Source: Tetracladium setigerum
Taxonomy: Eukaryota > Ascomycota > Leotiomycetes > Helotiales
Assembly (NCBI GenBank): GCA_031472005.1
Contig: PZJY01000001.1
Location: forward strand, 1,984,001 to 2,048,000
Length of the DNA: 64,000 bases
Reading direction: 5' to 3'
In this document: positions 50,840 through 61,484 of the stretch, in pieces
Layout: each line of letters starts with the position of its first letter
Position numbering within the stretch: the stretch's first letter is position 1
Notes under the pieces: generated by a model
What the model saw: only the letters and a program-made list of their open reading frames with translations
Told to the model about the DNA's origin: nothing
Databases searched by the model: none
Program-made: the position numbers and the translations under genes

Positions 50840-51948
50840 CTAACTCGTGGACAATTGCTCAGGAACAACGGTCAAAAGCGCCTCCCCAATACCCCCCTCC
50901 TCGCATTCTCCATGGCCAAACTCTCCATCTTCGCCAATGTCTCCGTCGTATGCGTTCCCAAGTGAGGAATTAACAACGCTCGCTCATTAGCAACAAGCTT
51001 CGCCTCAATCTTTGGCTCAAACTCATAAACATCCAATCCTACCGCCGCAATCTTCCCACTATCCAACGCCGCAGCCATCGCAGCCTCGTCAATAATCGCA
51101 CCTCGCGCAGTATTGACAATCACCACTCCGTCTTTCATCTTCGCAATCTCCGATGCCCCAATGAGGTGTTTAGTGCTTGCTTTGAGAGGCACATGCACCG
51201 AGATAATGTCGCTTTGTGCCAGCAGCTCGTCAAAGGATACGTATTTGGCGCCGGCGGCTTCAGAATCTGAGAGCGGATTTCGATTGTGATAGATGGACTT
51301 CAGTCCGAAGGGGTCAGCTCGTCTTTTGACGGCCTGTCCGATGCGACCCATCCCTAGGATGCCGAGGATTTTACCTTGGGGGTCGTGGCCGAAGTCAACT
51401 CCCTTTTTGAACTCTCCGCGGTGTAGGGTGTTCAAGGCTGGGTTTAATTGACGGAGGGCGCCGAGCAAGAGCCAGAGGGCTAGGTCGGCCGTGGCGTCTG
51501 TGACGGGGTCTGGGGCGTAGGTTACTGTGATTCCACGTTCGCTGCACGCGTCGACGTCAATCTGATCATATCCTATACCAGTATATTAGAATTAACTATC
51601 AATCATGCGTGACGATGGGAACTAACCAGCGCCATTGTGACAGATGAATTTCAAAGAAGATGGAAGTTCCTGAATGAAAGCTTTGTCGAAGTTTCCAGCA
51701 ACCTGTTAGAGGAAATTATTAGTCAATTAATATGACACCTTATGGTGGATTAATCTTACACTACCACTGGCTGATGTGCGATATATAGCAATGGGATTGT
51801 TGTATTTCGTCTTGATATCTTCAAAGAATTGCTTTCGACTTGTGCTGGAGACTACCTCGGTGCGAGCCTCAAGGGACAATTTCTTGTAGGCGGCGAGAGC
51901 ATGCCTGACAGGGCTGAAGAAGAGAATCAGAGGTTTCTGAGCCGTCAT
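50840..51948 (-). CDS. D-2-hydroxyacid dehydrogenase (GRHPR-like)
   Basis: NAD(P)-dependent reductase of glyoxylate or related 2-oxoacids; the exact substrate is not readable. Exons: 51760-51948, 51627-51702 and 50840-51572; introns 56 and 54 nt. Order of motifs: the substrate-side segment KFICHNGAGYDQIDVDAC, YAPDPVTDATADLALWLLLG, the nucleotide loop ILGMGRIGQAVKRRADPFG, the catalytic Arg in IVNTARGAIIDEAAM, Glu in VYEFEP and His in IPHLGTHT. The conserved end ALLTVVPEQL is out of frame because one base is missing in the run of four C at 50884-50887. With it the protein has 332 residues; as read it stops early after GVLGRRF. Confidence 0.92.
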
Positions 51949-52582
51949 GACTGCTATTGTATCAATTTTCTCCTCGAATTGGGTGATGGAAGAAGAAGCT
52001 GGAATTGGATGTTTGACTTTGGATGAATAGTTGATCGGTTGGGGTGTTTATAGAGTGACAAATGTGTCGCTTGGATGAGTAGTCAATGGAGAGTATTGTG
52101 GAAACCTGGCTCTATTTATGATGGCCACATTCAAGAGCAAGAAGAGCATAATCTCTATCTTGGTCCTATGCTTCAATTGTGTTGTCTTTCGGCGCATTGT
52201 TTTGATAACTCTGCGGCCAAACTATTAGCCGAGTGAAGGAATTTCCCATCCCGATTCCTCGTGCACTAAAATCTCCCCACAATCTGCCCGAACTCCCAGG
52301 CTCGCCACGCTCGTTGACATCATGTGGATAAGAAATTGGTAAATGAGTGAGTAAGTGAGAAAGTGAAGTTTTCTTCCGAAATTTTAGGTTGGTAGTATAC
52401 CTATATGGGGTATCGATATATTACATAACCTTGAATTGTACCTGATTGGGTTATAGGGGGCCTGACTTTACCTGGGTATCTTAATCTATGTCTCAGTAAT
52501 CAAGACCTGCTTTCACTCCTTTACCTAAACTTCAAATCTGAAAAAAGTTGTAATTAGTGAAGCTACCTGCCTGCTAAAGCTC
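51949..52582. other. Intergenic region
   Basis: Promoter of the hydroxyacid dehydrogenase gene and 3' flank of the GPI protein gene. 52340-52370 has GAGTGAGTAAGTGAGAAAGTGA tandem-like units. No gene seen. Confidence 0.5.
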
Positions 52583-53455
52583 TCACAATACCAGCGCGAC
52601 GACCCAACCACCAATCCCAATCAAACCAACCAAAACTATTCCTTTTCCGAATGCAATTTGGCTCCTCCTCATGCCGCCAGAGGGAATTGTACTACCACTT
52701 CCTCCAGTAGCCGGCGACGAACTCGTAGCAGCAGCATTACTCCTACTCGAGGAGCTTCTCGTACTCGTCACACTCTCGGAATCATCACTACTCGTTGCAG
52801 TCGTAATCGTGGTAGGTTCCGCATTGCCACCCCCAAATTGCGTCGAAGAGGTCTCCTCATTGTCGTCGAGGCTTGTTGTGGTGGAGTCATCGTCGCTTCC
52901 GGAGTTTGAGTCTGAGCTGCCTCCTCCTCCGCTAATGAGGTTGGGACATGGGCGACATGAACGGTACGTGAAGCCGCATCTTTGGCCGAAAAAACATGTC
53001 CAGCCGGGTTCGTTGGGGCCGATACGTGGACAAGCTTGGATGGCGGTACAGCCTGGTGTTGATGACTGAATTGTAGCAAGATCATTAGCATAGGTAGGCA
53101 CAGCAAGGTACTGAATTACGGCTCTCTCTCATAACATTCCAGGTTGTGGTACTTACGGAAGGAGTGTCGTCAACAGGAGCCTGTGCCACGGTTCCGCACT
53201 TCGTCGGATCGAAACTCGGACAGCATGTTTCGCTCGCTGTGCCCTCATTAATACAGGCGTAGCCGTTCCTGCAACAGCCAGAGCCACAGCAGCCTCCGAT
53301 CGTGCAGCACCCACCGCTTGGACAGGAGAATGTTAGAGCGGAGCAGGCGAGGAGGGGGGTCACTGCTATTGTTGTTCCTGATTGGGCCGAGGCGAGGGAG
53401 GAGTGAAGAGAGAGAGAAAGGAGGAGGGGGAAAGAAGGGGAGTGAGAATGAGCAT
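52583..53455 (-). CDS. Secreted Cys-rich GPI-anchored surface protein
   Basis: Predicted cell-surface protein. Exons: 53157-53455 and 52583-53065, with a 90-nt intron. The mature N-terminus is packed with Cys (FSCPSGGCCTIGGCCGSGCC, then ETCCPSFDPTKCG and CTAIQACPRIG, WTCFFGQRCGFTY). A long Ser/Thr/Asp stalk follows. It ends with a small-residue site (IPSGG), a spacer and the hydrophobic tail VLVGLIGIGGWVVALVL, i.e. a GPI signal. A clean signal peptide (MLILTP joined to PSFPLLLSLSLHSSLASA) appears only if one base is added in the four-G run 53437-53440. Then the total is 260 residues. Without it, translation would need an upstream ATG (53531) and an odd 50-residue leader. Resembles chitin-binding-like fungal GPI proteins; ligand unknown. 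Confidence 0.8.
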
Positions 53456-53642
53456 TTTGATATTTACTTTCGGGGGATTTTGAAATAATGAATGTGAGGG
53501 AGAAAGAGTGAAAGGATGCGGGTTGTTTTTTCATGATTGCGTGCATCTATGCAGTCCCTTTTGTAGGCTCGGGATATGTACTTACCTCGCCTACACAGGT
53601 ACGGAGTACAGAGTATGGATGTGCAGATGCAAAATCGATAAT

Positions 53643-54110
53643 CTAAACACTCGGAGGGGCTGCGTGTAATGCGATAGAGTTGGATGGTGTTTGGTTCTGC
53701 TTGGTGGTTAGCAAATAAGATCTTATGGTTGTCATCTCAATCAGGTTGAGGCTTGAGTCTAGACCTGGAAGAATGGCACAAAGGCTTTCAGCTTCAAGCC
53801 ACATCCTGAAAAGAGATGGGTGTAGAAAGACTTCACAAGCAGAAAATGCGTCGTCCGATGGAAGATCCTTGGCATGCAACAAGAGATTGGACAGCAATTG
53901 AAACGAACGGAATACGTCGAGTTGGCTCGTTTTCGTTGTCTCGTGTTGTTGTGGATGTTTCTGGTACTCAGCGAAGTGCCATTGTGGTGCGGACTGTAGT
54001 ATACTGTGCTGTGCGGAGACTAGAGCACTCGGTAAATTAGCCGAAAGCCTCGTGTAGAAGGAGATGCTCCCCCCCTCCGTCGACACCAAGGAGAAGGGGA
54101 TGCTCATCAA
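53643..54110 (-). CDS. Doubtful ORF of 155 codons
   Basis: Begins MMSIPFSLVSTEGG and ends HAAPPSV, without introns. I recognise no family. The middle could form helices (LDVFRSFQLLSNLLLHAK, LFRMWLEAESLCAILPGL). It stands alone upstream of the GPI protein gene, next to the repeat-rich stretch. It could be a short lineage-specific gene, a decayed exon or chance. Confidence 0.25.
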   Translation of the reverse strand: MMSIPFSLVSTEGGSISFYTRLSANLPSALVSAQHSILQSAPQWHFAEYQKHPQQHETTKTSQLDVFRSFQLLSNLLLHAKDLPSDDAFSACEVFLHPSLFRMWLEAESLCAILPGLDSSLNLIEMTTIRSYLLTTKQNQTPSNSIALHAAPPSV

Positions 54111-55557
54111 TGGTGGCTGTGAGAAGCGGATGAAGGTGGGTAATTTTTCAGGTAAGGTATCGACCTAGCCAGCCCAGCCCAGCCACCATAATATTAGAAA
54201 GTAGGCTAACACCACTAACGGCAGAACACAATCGCCGTTACGCAGAATGAGCCAAGATAGAGGTAGTCGTCGAACCGTTGCGAAGCGAATGTTCGTCAGC
54301 TACTTCACCTTACTCTAACCACTCATCCTTCCCAAACATTTATTGGCGAAAGAATAATCGATTCGGCAGTTGATTGTTTTTGTTGGTGTAATGTAGTCTT
54401 TTCGGGTTCTTTTTCCCCTTTGTCGGCATTGATTGCTTCAATGCTGTACAATCAGGTCGGGGTGTTCAGGGGCACGTGAGTTTTCAACACTCTGATTCTC
54501 ACTTAATGATATATCACTGAATTCTAAGTCAAGAAAGGCCCTGGAGAGCTTAAATTCAAACTACTCTAATAATTTATTACACCCCTTTTATTCTTTCGCA
54601 TTACAGCCCATCGTCTTAACACTGAATCGTATAAGTGGAAGATGAGCGATTATTGTGATGACCATCAACACCTGCCTCACACGTGACCATCAAGATCGCA
54701 CCAGTACCGGGCCAGTTACTGACCAAATTTCCGATGCATAGGCATGAGCACCTGATGGACTAGAAGGAACGGATGCCTTACGGCCTTGTTACGGACATGT
54801 ATATAGCTCGGCTTCTAGCCACTTATTGATCGGTAGTTTTCTTCTTTTCTTAGTATTAGAGCCTATTTGTCCGATCGATCATCATTCATTTGCATACATC
54901 ACCATACGTCCCTGCCTTGCTACGTGATCGTACCGGTGAACAGTGCCGTTACAACTATTTCTTTAATAGAATCCGGAGTATTTAAGTTAATTCTATCTTA
55001 AATCCCTTTAAGTAAAGCTTCGACTTCGCATTAGCGGATTTAAGCCGACTATAAGTAAGAGTCAATAAGCTTGCTAATAACAGATACTAGAATCTCGAGA
55101 GATATACTTACGATACGTTTAAAGATAACATCAAAAAGTAGTAAAGAATTAACGAGCTATTAATAAGTACTTAGGGGCCCTACGAATAGAACTCAATTGT
55201 CCGGTTTCTGAGAATTTCTTTGGGTGATACAACACCGCTGATGGGAATTGATCGCCCATTGGGAATTACCTCAGAATGGCAGGATGATTTGTTTTAATGG
55301 TTTCATTTGTACAGGTATTAGGGGGACAAGGTCGATATCAAAACACCTAATCCTACAGCGACGTCAACAGTGAAAACAGAAGTCCAATTTCTCGCTCGGC
55401 TCGAACGATCCTAGAAAATAAAGCTCTAAAATATCACTCTCGATCCTGATCTTGATGGTCCTCTGAACCAACCACGAGTATATTTTTCGAATTTTCGAGT
55501 TTTCGACTTTTGAATTCTTTCAATTTTAAGCCTTTTTCTCTTATTATTAACAAAAAT

Positions 55558-55616
55558 TAAAGAGGGTTCATAAGTTGAAAAAGTGATGGTGTGAGACGTC
55601 TTCCTAAGGAGTCACC
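55558..55616 (+). repeat. Copy of the GAAAAGTC-element end (diverged)
   Basis: Reads GTTGAAAAAGTGATGGTGTG, then AGACGTCTTCCTAAGGAGTC and ACC. It matches the right end of the other copies over the GTGAGAC and CTAAGGAG blocks. About 60 bases to the left, TCGAGTTTTCGACTTTTGAA gives the same core unit in opposite orientation. Confidence 0.6.
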
Positions 55617-55837
55617 GTGATGCGTGCACCATGCCACTTGTTTCTAATGCTTATAATGATCTATAGTTCTTTAGAAACGGCCATTCAGTTTTCCCTTTTT
55701 TCCTCTATTGGCTTCAAACTTAACGGCCGTCATCTGAGTCCTGGAGTCGTGGAAATGAAAGTCATGGATATCCAAGCGAAAACGATCTCAGTAGCTCGCT
55801 CGGCGCATAGTGTATTTCAACCTCCCTTGCAACCGAA

Positions 55838-55895
55838 AAGTCGAAAAGTCGAAAAAGATATGGCGTGAGACACGTATTACTAAGGATCCAACATA
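55838..55895 (+). repeat. Copy of the GAAAAGTC-element end
   Basis: Two GAAAAGTC units, then GATATGGCGTGAGACACG and TATTACTAAGGATCCAAC. It is nearly the same as the copy at 60668-60757. Confidence 0.75.
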
Positions 55896-56813
55896 ACCTA
55901 TGGAAAAAAGAGGGCATTAACATCGCAAGTGTGGGTGGAGGAGGAGCTGGATAGGAGATATAGTGGAAAAGCGGAAAAGGAGAGAGCTTCGCGACTGTGC
56001 CTCACCGAGCTCACCAAACAATTGCGGTCGCATTCAAACACACTAATATCAGAGGCAGCCTATCAAATTTCCAGAAAAAATGACGCAATGTTATTGATTG
56101 AATCTGGGGTGTATCGGACGCCGCTGTACCGTACAGTTCTGTCTCAGAGAAAGGTGAGTGTTGTGGCACAAACTTGGGACACATCCTTAAAGGAATCATG
56201 TCATATGCAAGTGCCGCAATATAAATTAACTTGCACCATTCACGAGCAAAAAGTAGCATATAAGTATTCTTGCTTTGTTGGTTTTTCTCATCCTCGAATG
56301 CAATTGTGGTCGCCATCCCACTAATGGACGGTACGAAAATACGTGACATGAATTTAGGCACAAAATCACTAAATTGCCTGTATTCGGGGAGCAGCTCTAT
56401 TCAATACCCAGCGTCGCATTCTTCAGCGGCACTGTACACATACATTATTATTGAAGCTCAATACACCAATCATGATTCTTGTATTTGGAGGGTCACGGCT
56501 CTCGGCTAGCTTCTGTACGATCCTTCGAGAACGACAAGATTTGTTGATTGGACATCAACTCAGATTCCAAGGACGCAGAGTCCAAAAGAGCACAGGAGTA
56601 CACCACAAAAGTATGCTTGAATTAATATCGCTAGGTAACGTAACTTAGGCTGAGAGGTCTTGCGGGCCGGATGGTATCAATGTTCTATGCCGTAAAAGGC
56701 TGATGCGGTACATCGACAATACCTTTATTCCCTCCTTTTGATGTAGTGATTTTGATCTTGATCAAGCTGGTGAGACCTTCACATCCTCTTGATACAAACA
56801 AATCAACGACAAA

Positions 56814-58675
56814 ATGAAATACCAGGAGCTAGCCGCGATGTTCAAAACGCTATCATTCCCATCGGAATTGATCGCCAATCCATCATGGTTGACTCTGGGG
56901 CTCATCGGAACATTCGTGATCTTTGGTACGTACATATACACGAGTTTGCGATGGTTCCTCCAGTCCATCCTTCAACCCGATACTCATAAAACACCACTTA
57001 CGCTTCCCTACTGGATTCCCTTCATCGGTCACACAATCTGGGTCGTAAGAGATGCACATGGTCTTTACGAAGCTGCTGCGTAAATTTCCCCCACTAACTA
57101 CCCACCATGAAAGAGAGAAATCCATGATCTAACCACCAAAACTACAGCAAAGCCCATCCGGACGGAATCACGGCCGTGAAGATAGCCGCAATGTACTGCT
57201 ACATAATCAGCACAGGGCCTAACATCCAAAAGGTCCTCAACGCCTCCAAGGTGCAATCGATGGACGCCGTCTTTCTGGAAGTGACACGCAAGTGCTTCGA
57301 TCTCCCAGAAGCCGATTTGGATATTTTGGCGGCGGATACCTCGGGCCATGGAATCATCCCTTTGACGGATATTCCAGAGGAGAAAAGGATCAATCGGATG
57401 GGATACGTGATTCAGAATACTAAGATTAAGGATACGCATACTTTGGATAGCCTTTCGAGAATTTTCAGTCGTGAATTTCAAGAGGTGATGGAGGACTTGG
57501 AAATTACCACCGAATGGCAAACGATCCTCCTGCATAAGTTTTCGAGAAACAACATGTCGACCGCGACGGAACGATCGATGATGGGAAGGAGTATCCTCAA
57601 GATAAACCCGACTATGACAGATGATTTTTGGATTTTCCTGGGAGGTGCAGTTAAGCTGTTCATGGGAGTGCCAAAGTTCATGTGCCAGGATGTGTGGGAT
57701 GCGAGGGCCAGACTTACTGATGGGTGGGCACAGCATTTTGAGGAGATTGCGGATAAGTATGACCAAATCTTTGAGGAGGATGCTGAGTGGGAGCCTGAGT
57801 TGGGCGCGAGAGTTAACCGATTGAGAGATGAAGTCAATAAGAGATGTGGAATGAGTCCGAGGGGAAGAGGTGCATTAATGGTATTTATTCTCTCCCAACC
57901 AGTGTCCGAGTGAACATAATAGAAAACCAAAACCCTTTTCGCCTTGCTTACTTACACATAATTTTAGACTGGATTCATGATAGCCATGCAGGGTAACACT
58001 GTTCCTGTCACCAGCTGGATGTTAATTGAGCTTGCCCGCGACCCAGATCTCTTCGCGACCATCCGTGAAGAAGTCTCTCGTGCTGTGGACAAGGAGCCCA
58101 ACTCGAAGTTAGAGGGAACCGAGGGCCAACTTACATGGGATATCCCAAAACTGCTTGCTCTTCCAACCCTATCATCAGTCTTCACCGAAACTTTACGCCT
58201 GCGAATGTCCAACAACCCAAACCGCCAACTGACTGACGATCTGGAAGTCAACGGCTACCTCCTCAAAAAGGGAAATCAAGTGATGATTCCAAACTGGATT
58301 CCACACTTGCATGACCCGGAATGGATCATCAACAACCCGTCACCACTGGAGCACCCACCTTCTAAATTCTGGGCTGGACGATTCCTTACAACTGCGGAGG
58401 GTTCGAAGGAGAAAACAAACATTCGACCGAAACCCGGCACGTATTTTCCTTTCGGAGGTGGAGCGACGATGTGTCCCGGTCGTTTCTTCGCCAAGCAGGA
58501 GATTTTGATATCCGTGGCGATTATGGTCATGAAGTACGACATTGAGTTTGTTGAAGTCGTTGATCAGAAAGGAAGGCCAAAGAAGGGTGAATTGGGATAT
58601 GATCGTTCAGGTGCTGGGTTTGGTGCTTTGCATCCAGATGGAGACTTGAGATGTCGCATTAGGAAGAGGGCATGA
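56814..58675 (+). CDS. Cytochrome P450 monooxygenase
   Basis: Heme monooxygenase anchored in the ER. Exons: 56814-57079, 57148-57880 and 57968-58675; introns 68 and 87 nt; 568 residues, no frame break. An N-terminal membrane anchor (WLTLGLIGTFVIFGTYIYT) and the proline-rich hinge LTLPYWIPFIGH are followed by helix I (MIAMQGNTVPVTSWMLIELA). That helix has GN-T in place of the usual AGxDT. The ExxR helix is FTETLRLRM, and the heme loop is FPFGGGATMCPGRFFAKQE, with the heme Cys near residue 501. The FGGG...CPGR style and altered helix I recall the CYP7/CYP8-like fungal group, whose substrates are sterol- or lipid-like; this assignment is tentative. It lies between repeat DNA and an RTA1-like gene on the same strand. 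Confidence 0.93.
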
Positions 58676-59373
58676 GAAGTCTGAGATTTTCAAATTGTCG
58701 AAGGACATCATCTTAGGTGCCTAATTCGCAGACTGCCTATGAGAGCAATACAACATTAACATTTGTATGCTTTGGTGCCAAATCCTGACGAGTTTCAAGC
58801 GGCGAGTGTCTGAACCAAAGCAGGTTTCTTATCTAATCCAAAGTAGGCTTAGCGCTCCGGGAATCTTGGCGTGCAGATACGCGGATTCTGTAAATACGTG
58901 AGGGCTGGCTTGGGCTGGCGCTGGCCTGCAAAGTCCAGATACGCGTAAATCTTGGCAAATTGGCCAGTAATAAAACGCTCACCCCATGCAATGCGGCTCA
59001 GCCAAATATCAGTCTGCCTGGAAAGGCGGAAAAGCTTGAAACGAGATGATGTTAACCTGTAGATCTTGCCAGCTTATCGGATATCTGCAGCCCATGTTTG
59101 CTCTGCAGTGTGCTGCGCACTGTCAATCCCGCGTATTGATAGCTTTTCTTCCTGCAACCGAAATGATAGAAGGGAGAGGTACCGTATATATAATCTGTCG
59201 AATTCGCCGTTACGTACCTATTTTTTCAGAACCACAACATTCACTTGCAAGTTTACAGAGACTCGTAGAACTGCACACCTGTCTTGCGAGTAATCTTTCG
59301 AAATACACGCCAAACCATTCGAAACGTCAGATTTTGCGAGCACTTTCGACCTCCACATCAAACCTCTTTCGCG
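58676..59373. other. Promoter region of the RTA1-like gene
   Basis: 700 bases between two genes on the same strand. 58860-58960 has repeated GGCTGGC units and the word AGATACGCG twice. No gene seen. Confidence 0.5.
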
Positions 59374-60440
59374 ATGGGTTCAGAACCAACAAAATTCTAT
59401 CCCTATACCCCTAATCAAGTTCTCCCCATAGTCTTTTCTGTGTTGGTGGGGCTCTCACTGCTTGCCCATATATGGCAGAACTTGTCCGTTGGCCCGACCT
59501 CTCCTCCTGAGAACTTTGCTAATTCTGTGATAGTTATTATCGCTTCTGGAGAGTGACCTTTTGGATGTTTTATGGTGGCCTTGTATTCACAATTGGCTGG
59601 ATAGCCCGTGCAGTCTTCGCCCATAATACATCAAGCATGTCTCTTTATATTGCCCAAACCATCCTCATCCTCTGCGGTCCTCCCATCTTCGCAGCAGCCG
59701 AGTACAACATTCTCGCGAGAATTATGCGATATCTCCCCATGCACACACCCATCGGACCCAACCGTGTGATCTTCTTCTTCACATACCTCAGCGCGTTGGT
59801 TGAAAGCTTGACAGCAGCAGGAGGAGGAATGATGGCAAGAACTGATGCTGGGATCGACAGGGTGAAGCGGGGAAGCACGCTTATTGCTATTGCGGTTATA
59901 TTGCAGGCTGTTGTGCAAGTTGGTTTCGCGTCGGTTGTGGCTACGATGCATCAACGAACTGCTCGCGCCAATATGGTTACGCCCAAGGTCCGCACTCAGT
60001 TCATCATGCTTTACGGTACCTCGACACTGGTTATCCTCCGCTGTGTCTATCGTGCGATTGAGAAGTTTGCCAGGGTGGATGTGCTGAAGTCGGGAGTTTG
60101 CCAGGGATCGTGTAGGACCGTGCTGTTGAATGAGTGGTTCCTGTATGCTTTCGAGGCTGCTCCCATGGTCATCTACATGGTTTGGATTAATGCCATCCAT
60201 CCAGGTAGATTTCTGCCACACAACAAGAACCACTTTTTAGACTACAATAGAGTTGAACGTGTTGGTCCAGAGCAGAAAGCGCCTACTCTGAGTTCGATCA
60301 GGTGGATGAGTTTGCTTGATATGGGCTTGGGAAGTAAGGGTGATCAGGTGAAGGACAGATACTGGGAGCGACCAGAGGAGTGGCCACCTGTTGCTACCCA
60401 AGATGATCGTGGGACGAAATCCGCTTCCGCAGAAGTTTAG
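59374..60440 (+). CDS. RTA1-like multi-pass membrane protein
   Basis: Member of the RTA1/RSB1 family of seven-helix membrane proteins linked to sphingoid-base export and resistance to azole-type or 7-aminocholesterol stress in yeast. Exons: 59374-59483 and 59534-60440, with a 50-nt intron (GTCCGT donor, TGCTAAT branch). The splice joins HIWQNF to YYRFWRVTFWMFYGGLVFT, the family's second helix. Other family segments are LILCGPPIFAAAEYNILARI and a KRGSTLIAIAVILQAVVQV helix. RCVYRAIEKFARVD, LNEWFLYAFEAAPMVIYMVW and IHPGRFL follow. 338 residues. Stress resistance and lipid export are family-level knowledge; the neighbouring P450 could share a lipid-related role, by inference. Confidence 0.93.
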
Positions 60441-61484
60441 TGAGGTTTTTGGTGATCGATTGTGGTGGAATCCAGACTCGGGAATTTTTGTGTGAGCATA
60501 CTAGCGGAAGAACTAACTCATAGCGTTGATTTTCATATGTCGAAATAGTGATACTTGTTTCCTTTGTCAGTAGTACAGATGAGACGGAGAAGTTGTGCTG
60601 ATATTAGAATACAAGAAGTTAATTTACCACAGCCCCACGGCTTTTTGATGGCAAACCGGATTATCAGTGTCGAAAAGTCGAAACAGCGGAAAATTAAAAA
60701 ATGCGAAAAGTCGAAAAGTGATATGGTGAGACACGTGTAACTTAAGGAGCCACAATACACAATACTCGCCAGTGTCATTCAGAGCCAGTTTTTACGAAAG
60801 AGTGGCGGAAATGTGATATGCATACGAGCGATTGGTTATGCAGCGACCGGTTCCATTGATTGCTCCATGTACTCTTCGGGAAGGATGAGGCTCGAAATAT
60901 CTGTTGAGACTAGGTAGGCAGCCAGATATTTGCATAATGATAAAGGCGTGAAGTTAAATTAAAAGTCAGAGTCAGGTGGGGAAAGGGAAAGGAGGCGGGT
61001 TAAGTTCTCCTCCCTACCAATTGTGCCAAGTTGCTTTAATGGCGCTAGACCCAAAGCATTAACCAACTCACCAAGGCGCCATGCTGGACTCTTGGAGTGT
61101 CTTGTCCTTCAGATAGAAACAAAAGACAGGATATATTTCCAGCTTTAACTATCTTATCAAACACAGACTTGAATCCCAAAGCAATCCAATTTTGCAGCAG
61201 ATAGACTTTTGCAAATGCTTTCAGATTACCTAAGCTCCGGAAATGTCGGTGGCTTACTAGCAGAAACCTTCATCATGAGGGAACGGCCTCCTCATTTTTA
61301 CAGTCAAGCAGGGTGAGTTGCTTATTAAAGTGCTCAAGATTGAGACACAACTATCAATCGATTCCATCTACATACTCCCTTCCTTCGTCGGGTTGTATTT
61401 CCTGGTGCTTTCTTGTTCGTTTTGTTCGTTTTCAAGATTACCACCATTCGAAAAAAGCACGTCTCCCTCATCTTGTCAGAGATT
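60441..61484. other. Intergenic region with a repeat copy
   Basis: About 1 kb. The repeat end at 60668-60757 is listed separately. 61030-61075 contains an imperfect inverted pair around GGCGC that looks like a broken tRNA half (see rejected items). The last 200 bases should be the leader of the F-box gene. Confidence 0.5.
60668..60757 (+). repeat. Copy of the GAAAAGTC-element end
   Basis: Starts with GTCGAAAAGTCGAAACAGCG and continues with GCGAAAAGTCGAAAAGTGAT. It ends with ATGGTGAGACACGTGTAAC and TTAAGGAGCCACAATA. The final AGCCACAATA matches the TIR of the element at 48279-48459. No partner left end was found upstream. Confidence 0.75.

Larger units (their letters stand above)
54111..56813. 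other. Repeat-rich, RIP-like stretch without genes
   Basis: 54.9-55.2 kb is strongly TpA-rich. By hand count 55021-55140 has about 17 TpA against about 9 ApT and few CpA/TpG, the signature of repeat-induced point mutation. Two copies of the GAAAAGTC-type element end lie at 55558-55616 and 55838-55895. No coding frame is credible. The last 50 bases lead into the P450 gene. Confidence 0.6.

Noticed and set aside
3291..53455. Programmed ribosomal frameshifting as the cause of the frame breaks
   Set aside because: The eleven sites share no slippery heptamer or downstream structure, and the genes are unrelated. Recoding in nine neighbouring genes is not plausible.
55929..56361. Frames of 116-131 codons on both strands upstream of the P450
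   Set aside because: Mutually overlapping, next to repeat ends, no recognisable domain.
61030..61080. tRNA-like 5' half on the minus strand (GGCGCCTTGGTGAGTTGG and following)
   Set aside because: It has an acceptor- and D-arm-like part, but no T-arm (GGTTCRA) or matching 3' acceptor strand follows. At best it is a tRNA fragment or tRNA-derived remnant.
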